From: Camellia lanceoleosa
Taxonomy: Eukaryota; Streptophyta; Magnoliopsida; Ericales; Theaceae
Length of the DNA stretch: 64,000 nucleotides
Direction: 5' to 3'
Assembly: GCA_025200525.1 (NCBI GenBank)
Contig: CM045767.1
Location: 121,756,346-121,820,345 of the forward strand
This document shows, piece after piece, positions 45,803 to 58,009 of the stretch. Both the position numbers and the translations under genes were made by a program. The number at the start of each line of letters is the position of its first letter. The stretch's first letter is position 1. Under the pieces are notes generated by a model. It saw nothing but the letters and a program-made list of their open reading frames with translations, did not search any database and had not been told where the DNA came from.

Positions 45803-48800
45803 TGTAATTGCCAATTGCCACCTGTTATTTGGAAAAAAAAAATTATATTTGCTTTTGATATTTTTTAAATATAGAAATTATTTTTTTAAACCAAAATGAC
45901 AAATTATTTTTTTTTGAATTGAATTTTAAAAAGAGTTTGGTTATGAGTTTTGCATAAAATTTTCAATAGAGTTTTGAATTGTGTGTTTAGTTATGAGTTA
46001 TAAGTTTTTTAATTAAGTTTTCAAAACTCATAACCAAACAACTTTTCTCATTTCATATGTCATATCAAAAATTCAAAACTCATAACCAAACAAATTTTCT
46101 CTTTTCAAATCATAATTCCAAAACTCATAAATTCAAAATATAACTCTATTCTCAAATCATAATTCTAAAACTCTACCAAACACTCTTAAATTTTCTCATA
46201 AATAGAAATAGATGAAGTTGCTTACTGGTGTGTCTGCCATAGGAACATTAAGAGCTTCCATGGTGCCACAAAGATAACCATGATCAAGGTCACATCCTTG
46301 GATTCGTACATTAACTCTCCATGCTTCATCCTTTTGTAGACTAGAAACATTCTGGGTTCCAGAAAATGCCTGCAATGAAAAACTTGTAGGTTACATACTT
46401 TTCAACTCAAGCAACAGGACAAATCACCTCCAGAGAACTGCACTTGTATTAATGACCAACCTTTTACTACATATATCGGAATATGTACATCATCTAGTAA
46501 AACATGTGTTAAATGATTAAATTACTTAGAATGACCTCAAGAAGTACAAAAAATACAAATATAAAAGAAGTGGAAATTCACCTGTCCTACACTCAAAAGT
46601 GTACAAGCAGGGGGTGAAGTGTGGCTAGGATTTGCACCTTCAAAGGGAGGAATGGCGATGATATTAGATTTACATGAATGAATATTTCGAAGAAGTTTCC
46701 ATCACAAAGAAAAACCAAAAAATGCAGACGGATATCATTTTAAAATCATCAAATTTAATTGGAACTTAAAACGATACACAGTAGGGCTTGTAAAGACCCG
46801 GAAATCATGGAACATATTGATCGATCGTATTAGAAGGCATGAGCCGAGGTGCAATGACAAGCATATTCAACCTATTTGCATGCATGTGGTACTAAGATTA
46901 TGTCGCAGGTGAATGCATCAAGTTTTAAATGACATTACTCTTAATTTCCTTGTCCTTTTTCTTCCATACTTGTGCATAAATAAGGAAGAAAGAAATAAAA
47001 AATAAAAAAATTAGACAAAGCAAATGACAAGAATGTGATTCATACAACCGCAACTTTGGTTCAAAGAAGATAAGAGTCTTCAACCATTAGGATTTCAACA
47101 GGTGAATTGGCACACAAAACCATATAGTATAAAACAAAAAGATTCAGCTGAAGGACTGGAACTCTATTTTGATTAAGTGACTGATGCTGATAAACCTCTA
47201 CTGAGTGAAGAAAATGTGTATTCCTTCTGTCATTGTATCCTGTAATGTAACAGAGTAACTGAATGCAATTGGCGGAGGAGACGTTTGTCAAACTACGAAA
47301 AACAAATAATGTGGCAACTTATTTATGAGAAACTTAAACAAGAATGTCTCATCTCATCCATGTTGTATCAGTTACGCTCTGTTTGGATCTTGAATTGTGA
47401 AGGGGTTTGTGTAAGGAAAAGAAAAGGGAAAGGATTTGTGAGAAAAACATTAAATTCTATTTCCCAATTTTTTTTCCCTCCACAAATCTCTCTTCAGATT
47501 TAACGTGTTTGGATCTTGGATTTGGAGAGGGATTTGTGGACGGAAAGTAAAAATGAAGAGAAATGTGAAAGAAATATCAGCTAAATTTGTCACTTTTCCC
47601 TTTACTTTTCCTTTCCATCCCCAAATCCTATATTCAAACACAACCTAAGGGAATGATGGTTTGGAGAAAAGGAATTTCGCATATAGCATATACAGAAAAC
47701 ATAGTAGCTGACACTAGTTGTTAATCAAAGGCTGGGTCTTTCTTTTTCCATCCTACACATGATGCATCTATAAATTAATGAAAATAAGAATAGAACGGCA
47801 AAGGCAGTTAACGAAAGGCCTAAATTTACCAATCTAGCATGCACTTAAGAGATTATATTGCCACAATTAAATCAAAATTGTTGTCTCTTCACAAAAAATG
47901 TGAAATGTTCCCTAAAGTCCTAAACCCATAAGAGCTGCTTGGGTGCCCAAAAAATACAAGGAAAGAGGGGTGGGCCAGGACCTACAACTTTAGGGTGTTA
48001 CAGTGCGATATTGTTTCCACTTACTGTGCAATCCCTAACCATGATCGGTGAAACACAATAACAAACAAGCACGAGAAATCGAATCGAATCAAATCAAATC
48101 AATCACACACACAAAAACACAAGGATTTACGTGATTCACCCCCAGAATAGGGCTACGTGATGCTGTCATAACCCGACCCTCTTATATGCGTTACATTTTG
48201 TTTTAGTTACCTGAATACTTACTTATTCAATGTGAAGTTCCATGCAGAGTTGTGCTTATATGTGTGAATTGTTTGATCATGTTTTCTATCTGTTGGTTAT
48301 TGGAAAACATCTGTCAAATTAGGACGTTTAAACTTGGAAATATAAGCCGTAGAGGCGCGATGAATTGAAATTGAGTGTGGGAACATGCTAATGGGAATTT
48401 TTAGAACCATTTGGAAAATTTAATTGAAAATCTATTTTGTCTGAATCGCTAAGGCTTGTTTGGCAAGCACGCAAGTTAAAGACATATATGTATGTGTTAT
48501 ATAAGTCCTTTTTTTTAAATTCATGTCTTTATATATATGCTGAGTGGAAAATCTAGAGAAGCTTGAAGAAGAGAGAAAGAAAGGGAGAAGAGGGAAGTCA
48601 ACAAGATTTGGAGATTGAAGACCTTGCTAGGGAAAACAATTGACGAATCCAACTTAAAGTGAGTATAGATCATTAGTAAACTCTCAATTCCTCTTCAATT
48701 GGTTTGAATTAAGCTTTGAATTGAAGTATCTTCCCTCCATGAAAGCTAGGGTTATGATCGGGAATAATTGAATCTCATAAATGACCATGTACCTCTTGAA

Positions 48801-51140
48801 TGTGTATGATGGGAAACTCAATCACTTGATCTCTCTATGTTTTGCCTAATCTCACTCTTTTGGATGTTTGAATTCATATAAATGAACAGCTATGCATTTG
48901 TACATATATATCTACATAGTGAGAGTGAGGGAAACATAGAAATTCTGAAGTGTAAAGGCCAAAGAGCTAGAATTACATGTTTATATGTTTATATGCTATG
49001 TTTTTAGTGTAAATCTACCTTGATTTTGGCTATGTGGCTACCTCTTGTGAACTTAGAATTGTTGAAGTTTTTGGCAAAAAAACAGGGTAAACGACTGCAC
49101 GTGCGGGAGGCATGACCGCACATGCGGGGCTCACAGCCGCGCGTGTGGAAAACAGGGGTGAGGAGTGGGACTACACTGCTAAAAAGGCACGTCTGGCCTG
49201 CACATGCTGTGGGGACTTCCGCACGTGCGGCCCAAGCCGAAAAAATTCTGCAACCTTCTTTTGTTCTGTTTAATTCTCCAAATGTGTCCAAATGTCCGTT
49301 TAATGTTTCTTTGATACGTTTAATTACACGTAACTTAACGCATCGGACGTTTGAGAAATAAAAGAAAATTAAGGAAAAATGGTATACTTGATGTACTTAC
49401 AAGTTATGTGCTATGTGTAGGGCATCTACAGGAGGGGACCATCGTTCACCCGTATCACAGTGAGTGATAGTAGCGTAATATCATGCTCTATTCACGTTTT
49501 GTGTTGGTACATGTTATTTGAGATCTTATTAACTTTTAGTGAATACCTTATGTTATGTGTGATATATATGATATATGTTTGAACTTTGACATGTGAGATA
49601 TGGATCCGAGGTCGTTCTGTTTGCTGATATGATGGGCCTAAGGCCGTTCTGCTATTATAATGGGCCTAAGGTCGTTCTGTACTACGATGGGCCTAAGGCC
49701 GTTCTGTATTATGTTGGGTCTAAGGCCATTCTGTCTTATGTGGCCCCGAGGCCGTTCAGAAAAAGAAAAATGAATGAGACTATGATTTGTGAATATGCAC
49801 TGTTAACCTATGCTCGTACTTTTAATTTGTTTGTACTGCTATCATTCACTGAGTTTTGCTACTGTACTTTCCTGAATGTTTGTAGGTAACCAGCTTGCGA
49901 GTCAACCTTAGGTCAGTCCAAAAGCCTGTTGCTGAACCCGTTTTGCTGAGTCACCCGAAGTGACTCCTTGTTTTATTTTGGCAAGCCCCTCTGATGGCAT
50001 GTTTTGTTACAAACTGGGGAAAATAGATATGTATGTAGACGTTAACAACACTAAACACTTTGGGTTGTTTTCCTTTTACACTTGGTAATGTGAATGGTGC
50101 ATGGAATGTTATATACGTTTGCTGATGCGATAAGATCCTGGCATTTAGACACAGCTCAATGAATATTTTATTCTTCTATTATTTTGCTTCCGTTTAGGCC
50201 CCGATATTAAGTAAACTTTATGATGGTTCGAAATTGAGGCCTAAAGGTCAGGCCGATGATGTCCAAACTTTCAAGGGCAGGTTTGGGTCGTGACAGATGC
50301 AGTTTTACTACGATCTGAAAATGATTACAGCTCTCTTCTACAATACAAGAGACACCCCTCATCTATATAAAAAAATAAATTAGGGCAACGATGGAAGCAA
50401 TAGAAAAATTACCAAAATATCAAAAAAATTTGGGCAGGGCCCAACTCACGGAGAAGGCTCCCAAACCCCCCATTGGATCAAAGGCCCAATGACCAGTACT
50501 TATTGGGTTCCACAATACCCAACACTCGCAAGGCCAAAAATAGTCGTTGTGCTGAATTATAGTCTGAATATGTTATTTAAGTTGCTTGTTCTGTCTTTCA
50601 AAACAACAAAACGGCAAACGAAGGTCTTAGTAAAAATTCGAAGGTCTTTTATTTACAGTTGTGTGTCCAAAAGGCAGCATCTGCTGCACAGTTCAGTTCA
50701 TACTTTCATTTAAAATAAATAAGTAAAGATTTACCACCATTTTAGCTTATTGGGTTAAATTATTGTCTGAAATCTGAACACATAACTACCTGACTGGGCT
50801 GATTTTCATTTTCCTCACCTTTGTCCAATTTCTCAGCGACCAACACATACCTCCAAAGCAACCGAGAAAAATTATATAAAGAATTCAGCAAATACACAGA
50901 ATCTACCAATGAAACTAACCCAAAACAGCGCTTTAATCAGTGGTATGCCTACGATTAATGGAAAATCAATGTTTGGATTCAGATCATACAAAACATATGC
51001 ACATAAAATGCTTTAAATTTTGGGGACTTAAAAAAAAAAAAAAATTACGAATAAGTAATCGAAGAATGAATGAGTTTGTGAATTGTTTCGATACCTGAAA
51101 CCTGAGAAGGGGCCGAACTATCAACAACTCTCACAGGCAT
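43817..51140 (-). CDS. GID4: GID4/Vid24-family substrate receptor, 8 exons
   Basis: Homologue of GID4, the substrate-recognition subunit of the GID/CTLH E3 ubiquitin ligase, which in yeast and animals reads Pro/N-terminal degrons. Exons on the minus strand: 51140-51095, 46637-46582, 46369-46226, 45085-45012, 44868-44814, 44354-44292, 44204-44077 and 43895-43817. All sites are GT-AG, phases agree, there are no stops and the product is 214 aa. The Vid24 beta-barrel covers most of the protein from SLLSVGQ: AFSGTQNVSSLQKDEAWRVN, GCDLDHGYLCGTMEALNVPM, VVTFWEGEIVDMKNYTF, RHWTKFPSFSPLL, YPYIFMRWKEQYFVNVG, CGLTIAGFYYVCFS, and the end GRSGFSFSSYELQ. MPVRVVD is the usual start in plants. Intron 1 is 4.46 kb and holds a solo LTR and a MITE; intron 3 holds another MITE. 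An exon-like stretch at 50800-50860 could be an alternative exon, but it is not needed. Confidence 0.93.
45570..46195. mobile_element. hAT-like MITE in GID4 intron 3
   Basis: Ends TGTTTGGTAAGAGTTTCC and AAAACTCTACCAAACACTCT are inverted. The interior has repeated 'aaaactcataaccaaaca' words in both orientations and an (ATT)n microsatellite at 45770-45802. Confidence 0.65.
47378..47645. mobile_element. MITE in GID4 intron 1
   Basis: Starts CTGTTTGGATCTTGAATTGT and ends CCCAAATCCTATATTCAAACA. A second GTTTGGATCTTGGATTTGG near 47509 suggests two adjacent or nested copies. Confidence 0.6.
49092..49238. repeat. CCGCACGTGCGG-type palindromes in solo LTR
   Basis: Sites GCACGTGCGGG, CCGCACATGCGGGG, CCGCGCGTGTGG and CCGCACGTGCGGCC occur within 150 bp, downstream of the TATA-like box. 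Each core contains or is one base from the G-box CACGTG. Related sites are in E3 near 6075-6190. Confidence 0.85.
49590..49757 (+). repeat. Tandem GGGCCTAAGGCCGTTCTG units
   Basis: Six units of 25-32 bp with a GGCCTAAGGCC palindromic core and a conserved GTTCTG tail. They are shared with the E3 LTR. Confidence 0.9.
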
Positions 51141-51476
51141 TTTCGGATCAAACACGGTCTCAACGAAGAGAACAAACAAAAACAACCACTAGCAGCGTCA
51201 AAACCCCCAACTTCGGTTGAAGTTTAACGAGGAACACCGGTTCACTATAAAACGGGTTCTTTTTCTCCTACCCGGTTGTTTAGGAACTTCCATGCTCTTG
51301 AATAAAATTGAAATTTGAAATTTCAAAAGTGAAAATTAAATTCAGTAGCGTTACTGACTTAGAGCGTTGACGGTTAGCTTAATTTTTTATCAAATCTGAT
51401 TACAAAAGAAGCGATTTCACCAAATCTCAAATCATCCGCTCCAACGCTGCATCAGATTTGCATAAAATTGAGAGGG

Positions 51477-51620
51477 GCGACCGGTTGGTCAACCGGTGGG
51501 TGGACCGGTTGGTCAACCGGTATGTGTAAAATTTAATTTTTTTTGTTTGACCCTTTTGAACTGTCTGCACCCAGCTGCCTGAACCGGGGAGGGGGCGACC
51601 GCTAGGTCGACCGGTTGCCA
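51477..51620. repeat. Repeated ACCGGTTGGTCAACCGGT motif
   Basis: Two exact copies at about 51480-51497 and 51504-51521 and a diverged third (GACCGCTAGGTCGACCGGTT) at about 51597-51616, upstream of the Harbinger transposase. A further copy is at 63519-63535. Confidence 0.9.
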
Positions 51621-51818
51621 TAATTTTTTTTTTTTTTTTTTCCTTTTTGTTGTTTCCCTCCATTTCATTTTCCCAATTGTTTTTCTATTTTTTTTTCCCT
51701 CCATTACATATATATATCTGCCAAATAGATTGTGCTCTCATATTCACCTATTATCCATACACCAGACAAATACGATCATAAACTTCAACAAAACAGAGCC
51801 CCAACAAAACAGAGCACC

Positions 51819-53141
51819 ATGAATACCTTGAAATCTATGATAGCTACATCATTTTCATCCTCCTCTTCTTTCTCTTCCTCCTCTGATGATGAGTCTGATG
51901 ATGAATATATTGTCACACTTTTAGGAGCTTATGATCAGAATAATAGTAGTATGCTTCAGATTCTTCAGTCAAATGATAGCTCAAAGAAGATAGGTGGTTC
52001 TGTGGTAGGTCATAGATATATATACAGAAATAGAAGGCAGGGTCATGATAGATTATTTACAGATTATTTTGCTACAAATCCTGTGTATTCACCTACAATA
52101 TTTCGTAGACGTTTTCGAATGCGTCGTCCTCTGTATCTACGTATTTTGAATGCAATCGAAGCACACAATTCATATTTTGTTCAAAAACAAGATGCAATTT
52201 TATGTCCTTGGATTATCTCGCCTACAAAAAATGACAAAGAAATGATGAGAATATTAGCATATGGTGTCGCAGCAGATGCAGTTGATGATTACATTCGTAT
52301 TGGGGAAAGTACTGCAATTCAAAGTTTGCAACAATTTTGTAATTCGGTGATTGAAATATTCGGAAAAGAATATCTGAGATCCCCGACGCCTAACCGACAT
52401 TGATGAGAATACTTGCTATTGGGGAGGTTCGGGGTTTCTGGCATGTTGGGAAGTTTAGATTGTATGCATTGGGAGGAAAAATTGTCCAAAGGCATGGCAA
52501 GGTCAATATGTCGGTCATCAAAAAGCCAACCATTATTCTTGAAGCGGTAGCATCTTATGACTTATGGATTTGGCATGCATTTTTGGAATGCCAGCTCACA
52601 CAATGACTTGAATGTGTTGGACCGACGCTTTATTTTCTCGATCTTGCGAAGGTAAAGCTCCCCGTCCATTTCACAATTAATGGACATAGTTACGATATGG
52701 GTTATTACCTTGTCGATGGTATATACCCTCAATGGGCAACATTGGTTCAAACAATTTCTTCTCCCAAGGAGCAAAGAGACAACATTTTGCAATGATGCAA
52801 GAGGTCGCCAGAAAGATGTGGAGCGGGCATTCGAGTCCTTCAATCTCGCTTCGCAATTATACGTGGTCCTCAGACGTTATTGGGATTCGAAAATGCTTGG
52901 CAACATAATGAAGACTTGCATCATCTTACATAATATGATTGTCGAAGATGAGAGGGAGGAGCACCTTGATTTCAATTATGATATTGCATCAACCAACACA
53001 CCCGTGCAGCTGTCCGCTACTCCTACCAATGACTTCCAGTCATTTCTGTCTCGTCATTTAGGTATTAGAGATAAGGATGCGTATCATGCCCTCCGTAATG
53101 ATTTAGTAGAACATATGTGGTATCTTCGTGATGAGCACTGA
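51819..53141 (+). pseudogene. PIF/Harbinger transposase (frameshifted)
   Basis: Encodes a plant PIF/Harbinger-type DDE transposase (related to HARBI1/ALP1 proteins). Beginning MNTLKSMIATSFSSSSS, the N-terminus has a serine-rich acidic stretch, then YIYRNRRQGHDRLFTDYFAT, FRRRFRMRRPLYLRILNAIE and MRILAYGVAADAVDDYIRIG. The open frame stops at 52403. The catalytic core follows in other frames: KPTIILEAVASYDLWIWHAF (about 52520), HSYDMGYYLVDGIYPQWATL (about 52690), and the C-terminal LHNMIVEDEREEHLDFNYD and YHALRNDLVEHMWYLRDEH up to 53141. At least three frameshifts and stops break the core, so it is inactive as written. The two-component PIF system also needs a Myb-like protein, and none is visible here. 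Confidence 0.88.
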
Positions 53142-53916
53142 AATAACCACATAAATACATGTCATTTTGGTTTACACTTTTGGAATGGAAGCTGCTCTTT
53201 GTAATCTTTATTTTCATGCAGTATATGAACTAAGTACATCACAAGTTATGTGATGCTGTCCTGTTCGGTTCACATTTGTTTGTTGGATAAATAAGTCTAA
53301 TTTAACCACATATATTTGACTTCTTAAGTTTTCAAATCAAGTTTGAGCAAGACTCACTAAGTTTGTATGGGATTGATTCTTCTGCAGGGATGTTTTCATT
53401 ATTGATGAGTCAACTTTTGTAATATCCTATTATCTTTTTTTATTGACCAAGACAATAATAAATAAATAAAAACTTTATTACACAACTTGATATGATTATA
53501 TGTACTAAAAAAAAAAATCAAACAACTCGAATTTGACTTCTGTCCAACTTGTTAAAAGTAGTTCATTGAAAATTGACTCATTAGATAAATAAGTAAATTT
53601 TTAACACATTATAAAACTTGTGATCAAATGAAGTCTAAACTCAGTTACAAAAATGAATAATTGTCAAAAATCTACTACTAAGTTAAACTGCTCTCATTTG
53701 GAGTCCAGTAGAATTGAAGTATAAATTCATAATTGAGTGTCCTAGGGGAAGCAAGGTATAAGGGCAATTTGGTCAATTACTAAGTGGGAATTCATTACGG
53801 TATCTAACCCTTTTTGCTTCTTCATCAGGCATTATCAGAACAATAATTTGGTCATCTTCCAAGTAAGAATAGAATATTTGGATGTTTACTTCTTATCTCA
53901 TCTTTTCTTTATTTAA
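53142..53916. other. Harbinger 3' flank, no gene
   Basis: AT-rich sequence between the transposase stop and E4. No terminal inverted repeat could be assigned with confidence. Confidence 0.45.
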
Positions 53917-53921
53917 TGCAT

Positions 53922-56535
53922 TATAGCGATCCCGGTTCTTTCTCCTTTGGTTGTAATATCCGAACTTAGTTCCGTGGATTCCGGTTGTTGTTTTGAACTT
54001 GTTTCTGTCCTTCAATTCTTTAAATTTGAGTTATAGAATGTTTTGGACTTGTTTGTTCCAGGTTGGTTGTGTTGGAAACCAAGAGTTGCTGTCCAGAGTT
54101 TTGGACCCTCGCTCGAGCGAGGAGTTGGTCGCTCGAGCGAGCTTCTGTCTTTTGTTATTCGCTCGAGCCAGGGTTTGGTTGCTCCGGCGAGAGTGGAGTT
54201 TTGGGTCTGTTGGCTCGAGCTGTGGTGGCTCCGCCCGGGCGAGAGTTGCGTCTAGTACTTAGACCTGAGAGCAGTGTTTGTTGGCCCGAGCGAGCTTCTC
54301 TTCCCTCGAGAGAGGTTTGTTTCTTGTGTCTTGTCGCTCGGCGACTGTGTCTTCGCCGAGCTTTGTACGTATTCGATAAGCGGCGGAAAAATAGCATTTT
54401 TCTCCTTCTTTCTTTCTTGAAACCCTAGCGGTAGAGAGTCTCTCTCTAAACTTATTATCTCTAGATTTCATCTCTTTCTAGTATGAATCCATCCTAGGTC
54501 CTTTGTTAAAAAGAAAGAGGAGGTCAAGGGCTTCGCTTTTAATCGGAAGAATTGTGGATTTAGAGCACTTGGATTTCGGGTCAATCTTCTCCATTTGGGT
54601 TCTCCTTTGAGGTAGGGATTCTCCTTGTTTCTTTTCAATGCTCCATCTATAGATAGACATGTGGTTATTTTGTATTGCATCAAAATTGTATCATGTTGGA
54701 TTTGTGAAAATCATGGGGTAAACCTAGGGTTGGTTGTGTTAAGATTGGGTTTGGCTTCATTAGTTGTTGTCTTGGCTAATTAGAATATAAATTAGCATGT
54801 TGTAGTTAAATGAAGAAAAAGCCCTAAATTATGTTTTGATTTTGGTAAATTAAAATGGGGGTTTGTTGACTAATGTATATGAATCTCTTTGATTAAAATG
54901 AGTTGGATAAGAGTGTTAATGCCTAAGGAATTAATCATAGCTTTGGAATTGGTTTCATGGGAACAAGAATAGTGGAGTTGATTTTGTGATAACAAAAAGG
55001 AATTGGGATTGTTTCTGTGAAAATGATAAATGTATTTTCGAAATAAGATTGAGAATTGGGTTGTTGTATCTTGAGTGTTGAATACACGTAGAAGTTGTAT
55101 TTTTAACTACCATGTTAATGTTTTTGTTTGGTTTGTGATTCATGGTAATTGCGTCTTCAATAGATGTACAATATACTGCATCTAGAGGTTTTGTCCTTGG
55201 TCATCGTGGAGGATGAGATGTTTGAGATGGATTGTCGTGTATGTTTGACACCATTGTTGATTGAACATCATATGTGATGAAATGTTGAGATACATTTTAT
55301 ATGTATATTTGTTAGGGAGGAGAGAGGGGTTGTACTCCAGTGTGTGTGAGAAGATAGGGGATGTACTCCACACACCTATGTGTTCATATATCTTAACACA
55401 TTGTTTGCATCCTGATAGTTTATGTGGTTGCAATATACATGTTGAATATGCCTTGTTGCATGGTTGTTGTTGGCTTTATATGCCGCGCTTATAATCAAAT
55501 GTACCGTTACCTTCCAGCTAGCGCCTGGAGAACTCAGATCGCTTATAATCTAAGGTACCACACCCTTCGGCTAGCGCTGGTAAAATGGTATGTTGTTGTG
55601 ATAAGTGCATTTTGGCTTACTATGTATATAGTTAGTAGAGCGAAGTTGATTGTAGTTATTTCGATATCTTTGGCTTACCTAGCGCATAACCCGGTAGAGC
55701 AAAGGGGAATTGTTGTTGTTTAGTTGTAACGAAAATATCATGGATTTGATTGGTTACAGTTGATTCGGACCGAGTTACTCCATTGATTGATTGTATACGT
55801 GTTGGTGGGTGTAAATTTATATTTTTACAAAGTTATGCATGTATAGGTTTGATAGTAGTAGAAACAAACCAAAATGTCATTTTTGTCTTTTGGAAAGTGT
55901 GAAGGAGAATGAAGGTTTTAATGATAAACATATTTTGAAAAGATACGTATGTCGATGCATGGGAAATGGAGGAGTATAGGGTGAGTGATTAGTTCCTAAT
56001 GAGGATTAATTAAAGGAATAAGGAAAGATGAATCGCTTATGGCGTTAAATGAAACGGTTGTTTTCAAGAAAAGTTCATACATATATATATTTTGTATAAA
56101 CCGTCATATTACTATTCTAGTACGAGAATGAGTGTGCATGATCATAGCTATCTGTAATGTTGTTATTGTTGAGGATCATGTTGAGATCTCTCTTGGACTA
56201 TATGTTCATCCCACGTTGTTGAATCTTTTTCGGTATTAAGCGGGTTGAGGCAAGAGTTGGATTTACTTATTTGTTGGCCACGGGGCCTCTTCGTTGTAGG
56301 CGGAATGCCATATGTGTAAAAGGGTTGTACCCTTCATTTGATTATTTAATGTTGTAAGCCTGAGGGCATCTTATTTAGAATGCTCATGTAATATTTACTT
56401 TGCATACGAATGAGAGTATTGTTAATCACTTCTACAGATTGAATGTATGAGTTTATTTCCGCATGTTATCTCCGAAATTAAATTAAGTTAATGGAATTGG
56501 TAATGACTTCGAGTAATAAAAAGTGGGGCGTGACA
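53922..56535 (+). mobile_element. E4 5' LTR
   Basis: 2614 bp from TATAGCGATCCCGG to GTGGGGCGTGACA. The first nucleotides are TA, not the usual TG, and the duplication TGCAT fixes the boundary. It has the palindrome array at 54103-54365 and a repeated 'gaagataggggatgtactcc' block near 55350. Confidence 0.9.
54103..54365. repeat. Palindrome array, E4 5' LTR
   Basis: Sites include CTCGCTCGAGCGAG, TCGCTCGAGCGAGC, TCGCTCGAGCC, GCTCCGGCGAG, GCCCGGGCGAG, CCCTCGAGAGAGG and CTTCGCCGAGC, spaced about 20-45 bp. The same array in the other LTR is at 60185-60443. Confidence 0.9.
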
Positions 56536-56538
56536 ACT

Positions 56539-56550
56539 TGGTATCAGAGC
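56539..56550 (+). other. E4 primer-binding site (initiator-Met tRNA)
   Basis: TGGTATCAGAGC, a perfect match, 3 bp after the LTR end. Confidence 0.92.
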
Positions 56551-56969
56551 TTACCGGGTTTGAATACCTTGAGCTCGTGGGAAGTGGTTTTTACCACAGT
56601 GGGTTTACTACGTGTAGTGAGGACGTTGCATATAGATGCCATGAGAATTAAGACTTATGTGTTGCATTTATGTGAGCATGGGATTCAGTCTCCTGGATAG
56701 TATTCATAGCCGGTGAACTTGCTTTGAGGTCCTTTTGGAAACACGCCTGATCAACGTGGTTTCTAATAGGAATTCCTTGAGAGTTCCGGGATGAGTGGCT
56801 ATCTTTGTGGACTTGATTCGATTATGTGGTTACATGTTTAGATGTTTACATGCAATAGAGATGAAAATTTTGAGACTAAGTGTGTCTTGTGATTTAAGAG
56901 TAGTGGAGTGTGCCTCGAAGAAGGCTATCGTGTTTTACGCTAAGTGTAATTTACTTTGTGCTTTATAGG

Positions 56970-57880
56970 ATGTCTACACGAGGGAGTAGAGGACGGTTGA
57001 GTAGTAGGAGCGCCGGGAGAGGCACACCAGTTCCTTTAGCACCCGCCGTGAAAGATCTACGTCGGGCGAGAATGTCGCACGTGAGATTGTGAGAGCAGTG
57101 CAAGACGCTCTAGCTCGTACTGAGGGCGGCAGTGGGCATGCTCTCAAGCTTACTAAGGAGTTCTTTCGCTCCGGTCCACCTGAGTTTGTGGGGGAGGCTA
57201 AACCGTTGGAAGCAGAGAGTTGGTTGGAACAGATTACCAAGACTCTTGATATGCTCAGAGTCGAAGATGAGGAGTTGAGGGTTTCTTTGGCAACCTTTCA
57301 GTTGAAGAGTGATGCGAGTTATTGGTGGAAGAATGCTAAGAATAATGTAGGTAGCACGTGGGTTGCTTTTACCAAGGCCTTTTGGGCCAAGTATTTCCCT
57401 CCTTCTCGCCGGAAAGGTTGAGGAACAGCTTTTTGGAGTTGCGTCAGATGACACTCTGTGTACATTTGAGATGCGGTTTGATAGTTTGTCGAGGTTTGCT
57501 CGAGTTGGTGACAACAGAGGAGCGTCGTTGTTTTGAGTTAGCGGTTGTGTTTCGATATTCGGAGAAGGTAGCTGGATCCTTGTGGAAGGATTACTATACT
57601 TTAGTTGAGGCAGCGGCCCATGTGGAGGCCCTGATTGCTAGTGGTGATGGGGTTAAGGAGGAGACCATCTCGGTCAGTCTCGTGGTTCCTAAACATTCTA
57701 GGTTCAGTAAGGGGTGGAGGCGGAAACATGCTCACGGGGAGTCGGTTCTTTTCTTCGCCAGAGTTTCGGATCCTTCATTGGGGTTTAAAGGCGTCTGAGT
57801 TTTCAGACCAGTCTCGGGGTAGAGGGTCTGGTGGTTGTTTTGTTTGTGGTCAGCTGGGCCATGGTAGACGTTCTTGTCCT
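56970..57880 (+). pseudogene. E4 gag with CCHC zinc knuckle (frameshifted)
   Basis: The ATG at 56970 starts a basic N-terminus (MSTRGSRGRLSSRSAGRGTP). After a frame change near 57060 the Gag core follows: RAVQDALARTEGG, FFRSGPPEFVGEAKPLEAES, WLEQITKTLDMLRVEDEELR and SDASYWWKNAKNNV to 57420. Further frame changes near 57415 and 57520 lead to SLWKDYYTLVEAAAHVEALI. The CCHC knuckle CFVCGQLGHGRRSC is at 57836-57877. Gag forms the cytoplasmic particle and the knuckle binds RNA. Several small indels prevent one continuous Gag; some may be sequence errors (see findings). After the knuckle, frames become stop-rich and I recognise no protease. Confidence 0.85.
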
Positions 57881-58009
57881 TTGCGTGCAAATTCTTCGGG
57901 GGTATTAAAACCTAGTCAGACTCAGTCGTACCCGTCCAATCGGGGGCGTTATCGGTACCAGAAACGGGCAGGCCAGGCTTCGAGAGCCTCGCGAGGGGCG
58001 ACTTATTAG

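Larger units (their letters stand above)
48164..50295 (+). mobile_element. Solo LTR of Ty3/gypsy type in GID4 intron 1
   Basis: 2132 bp from TGTCATAACCCGACCC to GGTTTGGGTCGTGACA, flanked by the perfect duplication GATGC (48159-48163, 50296-50300). A TATA-like CTTTATATATATGC is near 48528. No PBS, PPT or coding sequence is present. It is the same family as the E3 LTR at 5055-7024, here in plus orientation, i.e. antisense to GID4. Confidence 0.9.

Noticed and set aside
50489..50713. 74-codon plus-strand open frame in GID4 intron 1
   Set aside because: No family resemblance, and it lies within the intron of a well-supported gene on the other strand.
57110..57514. 134-codon minus-strand open frame
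   Set aside because: Antisense shadow of E4 gag.
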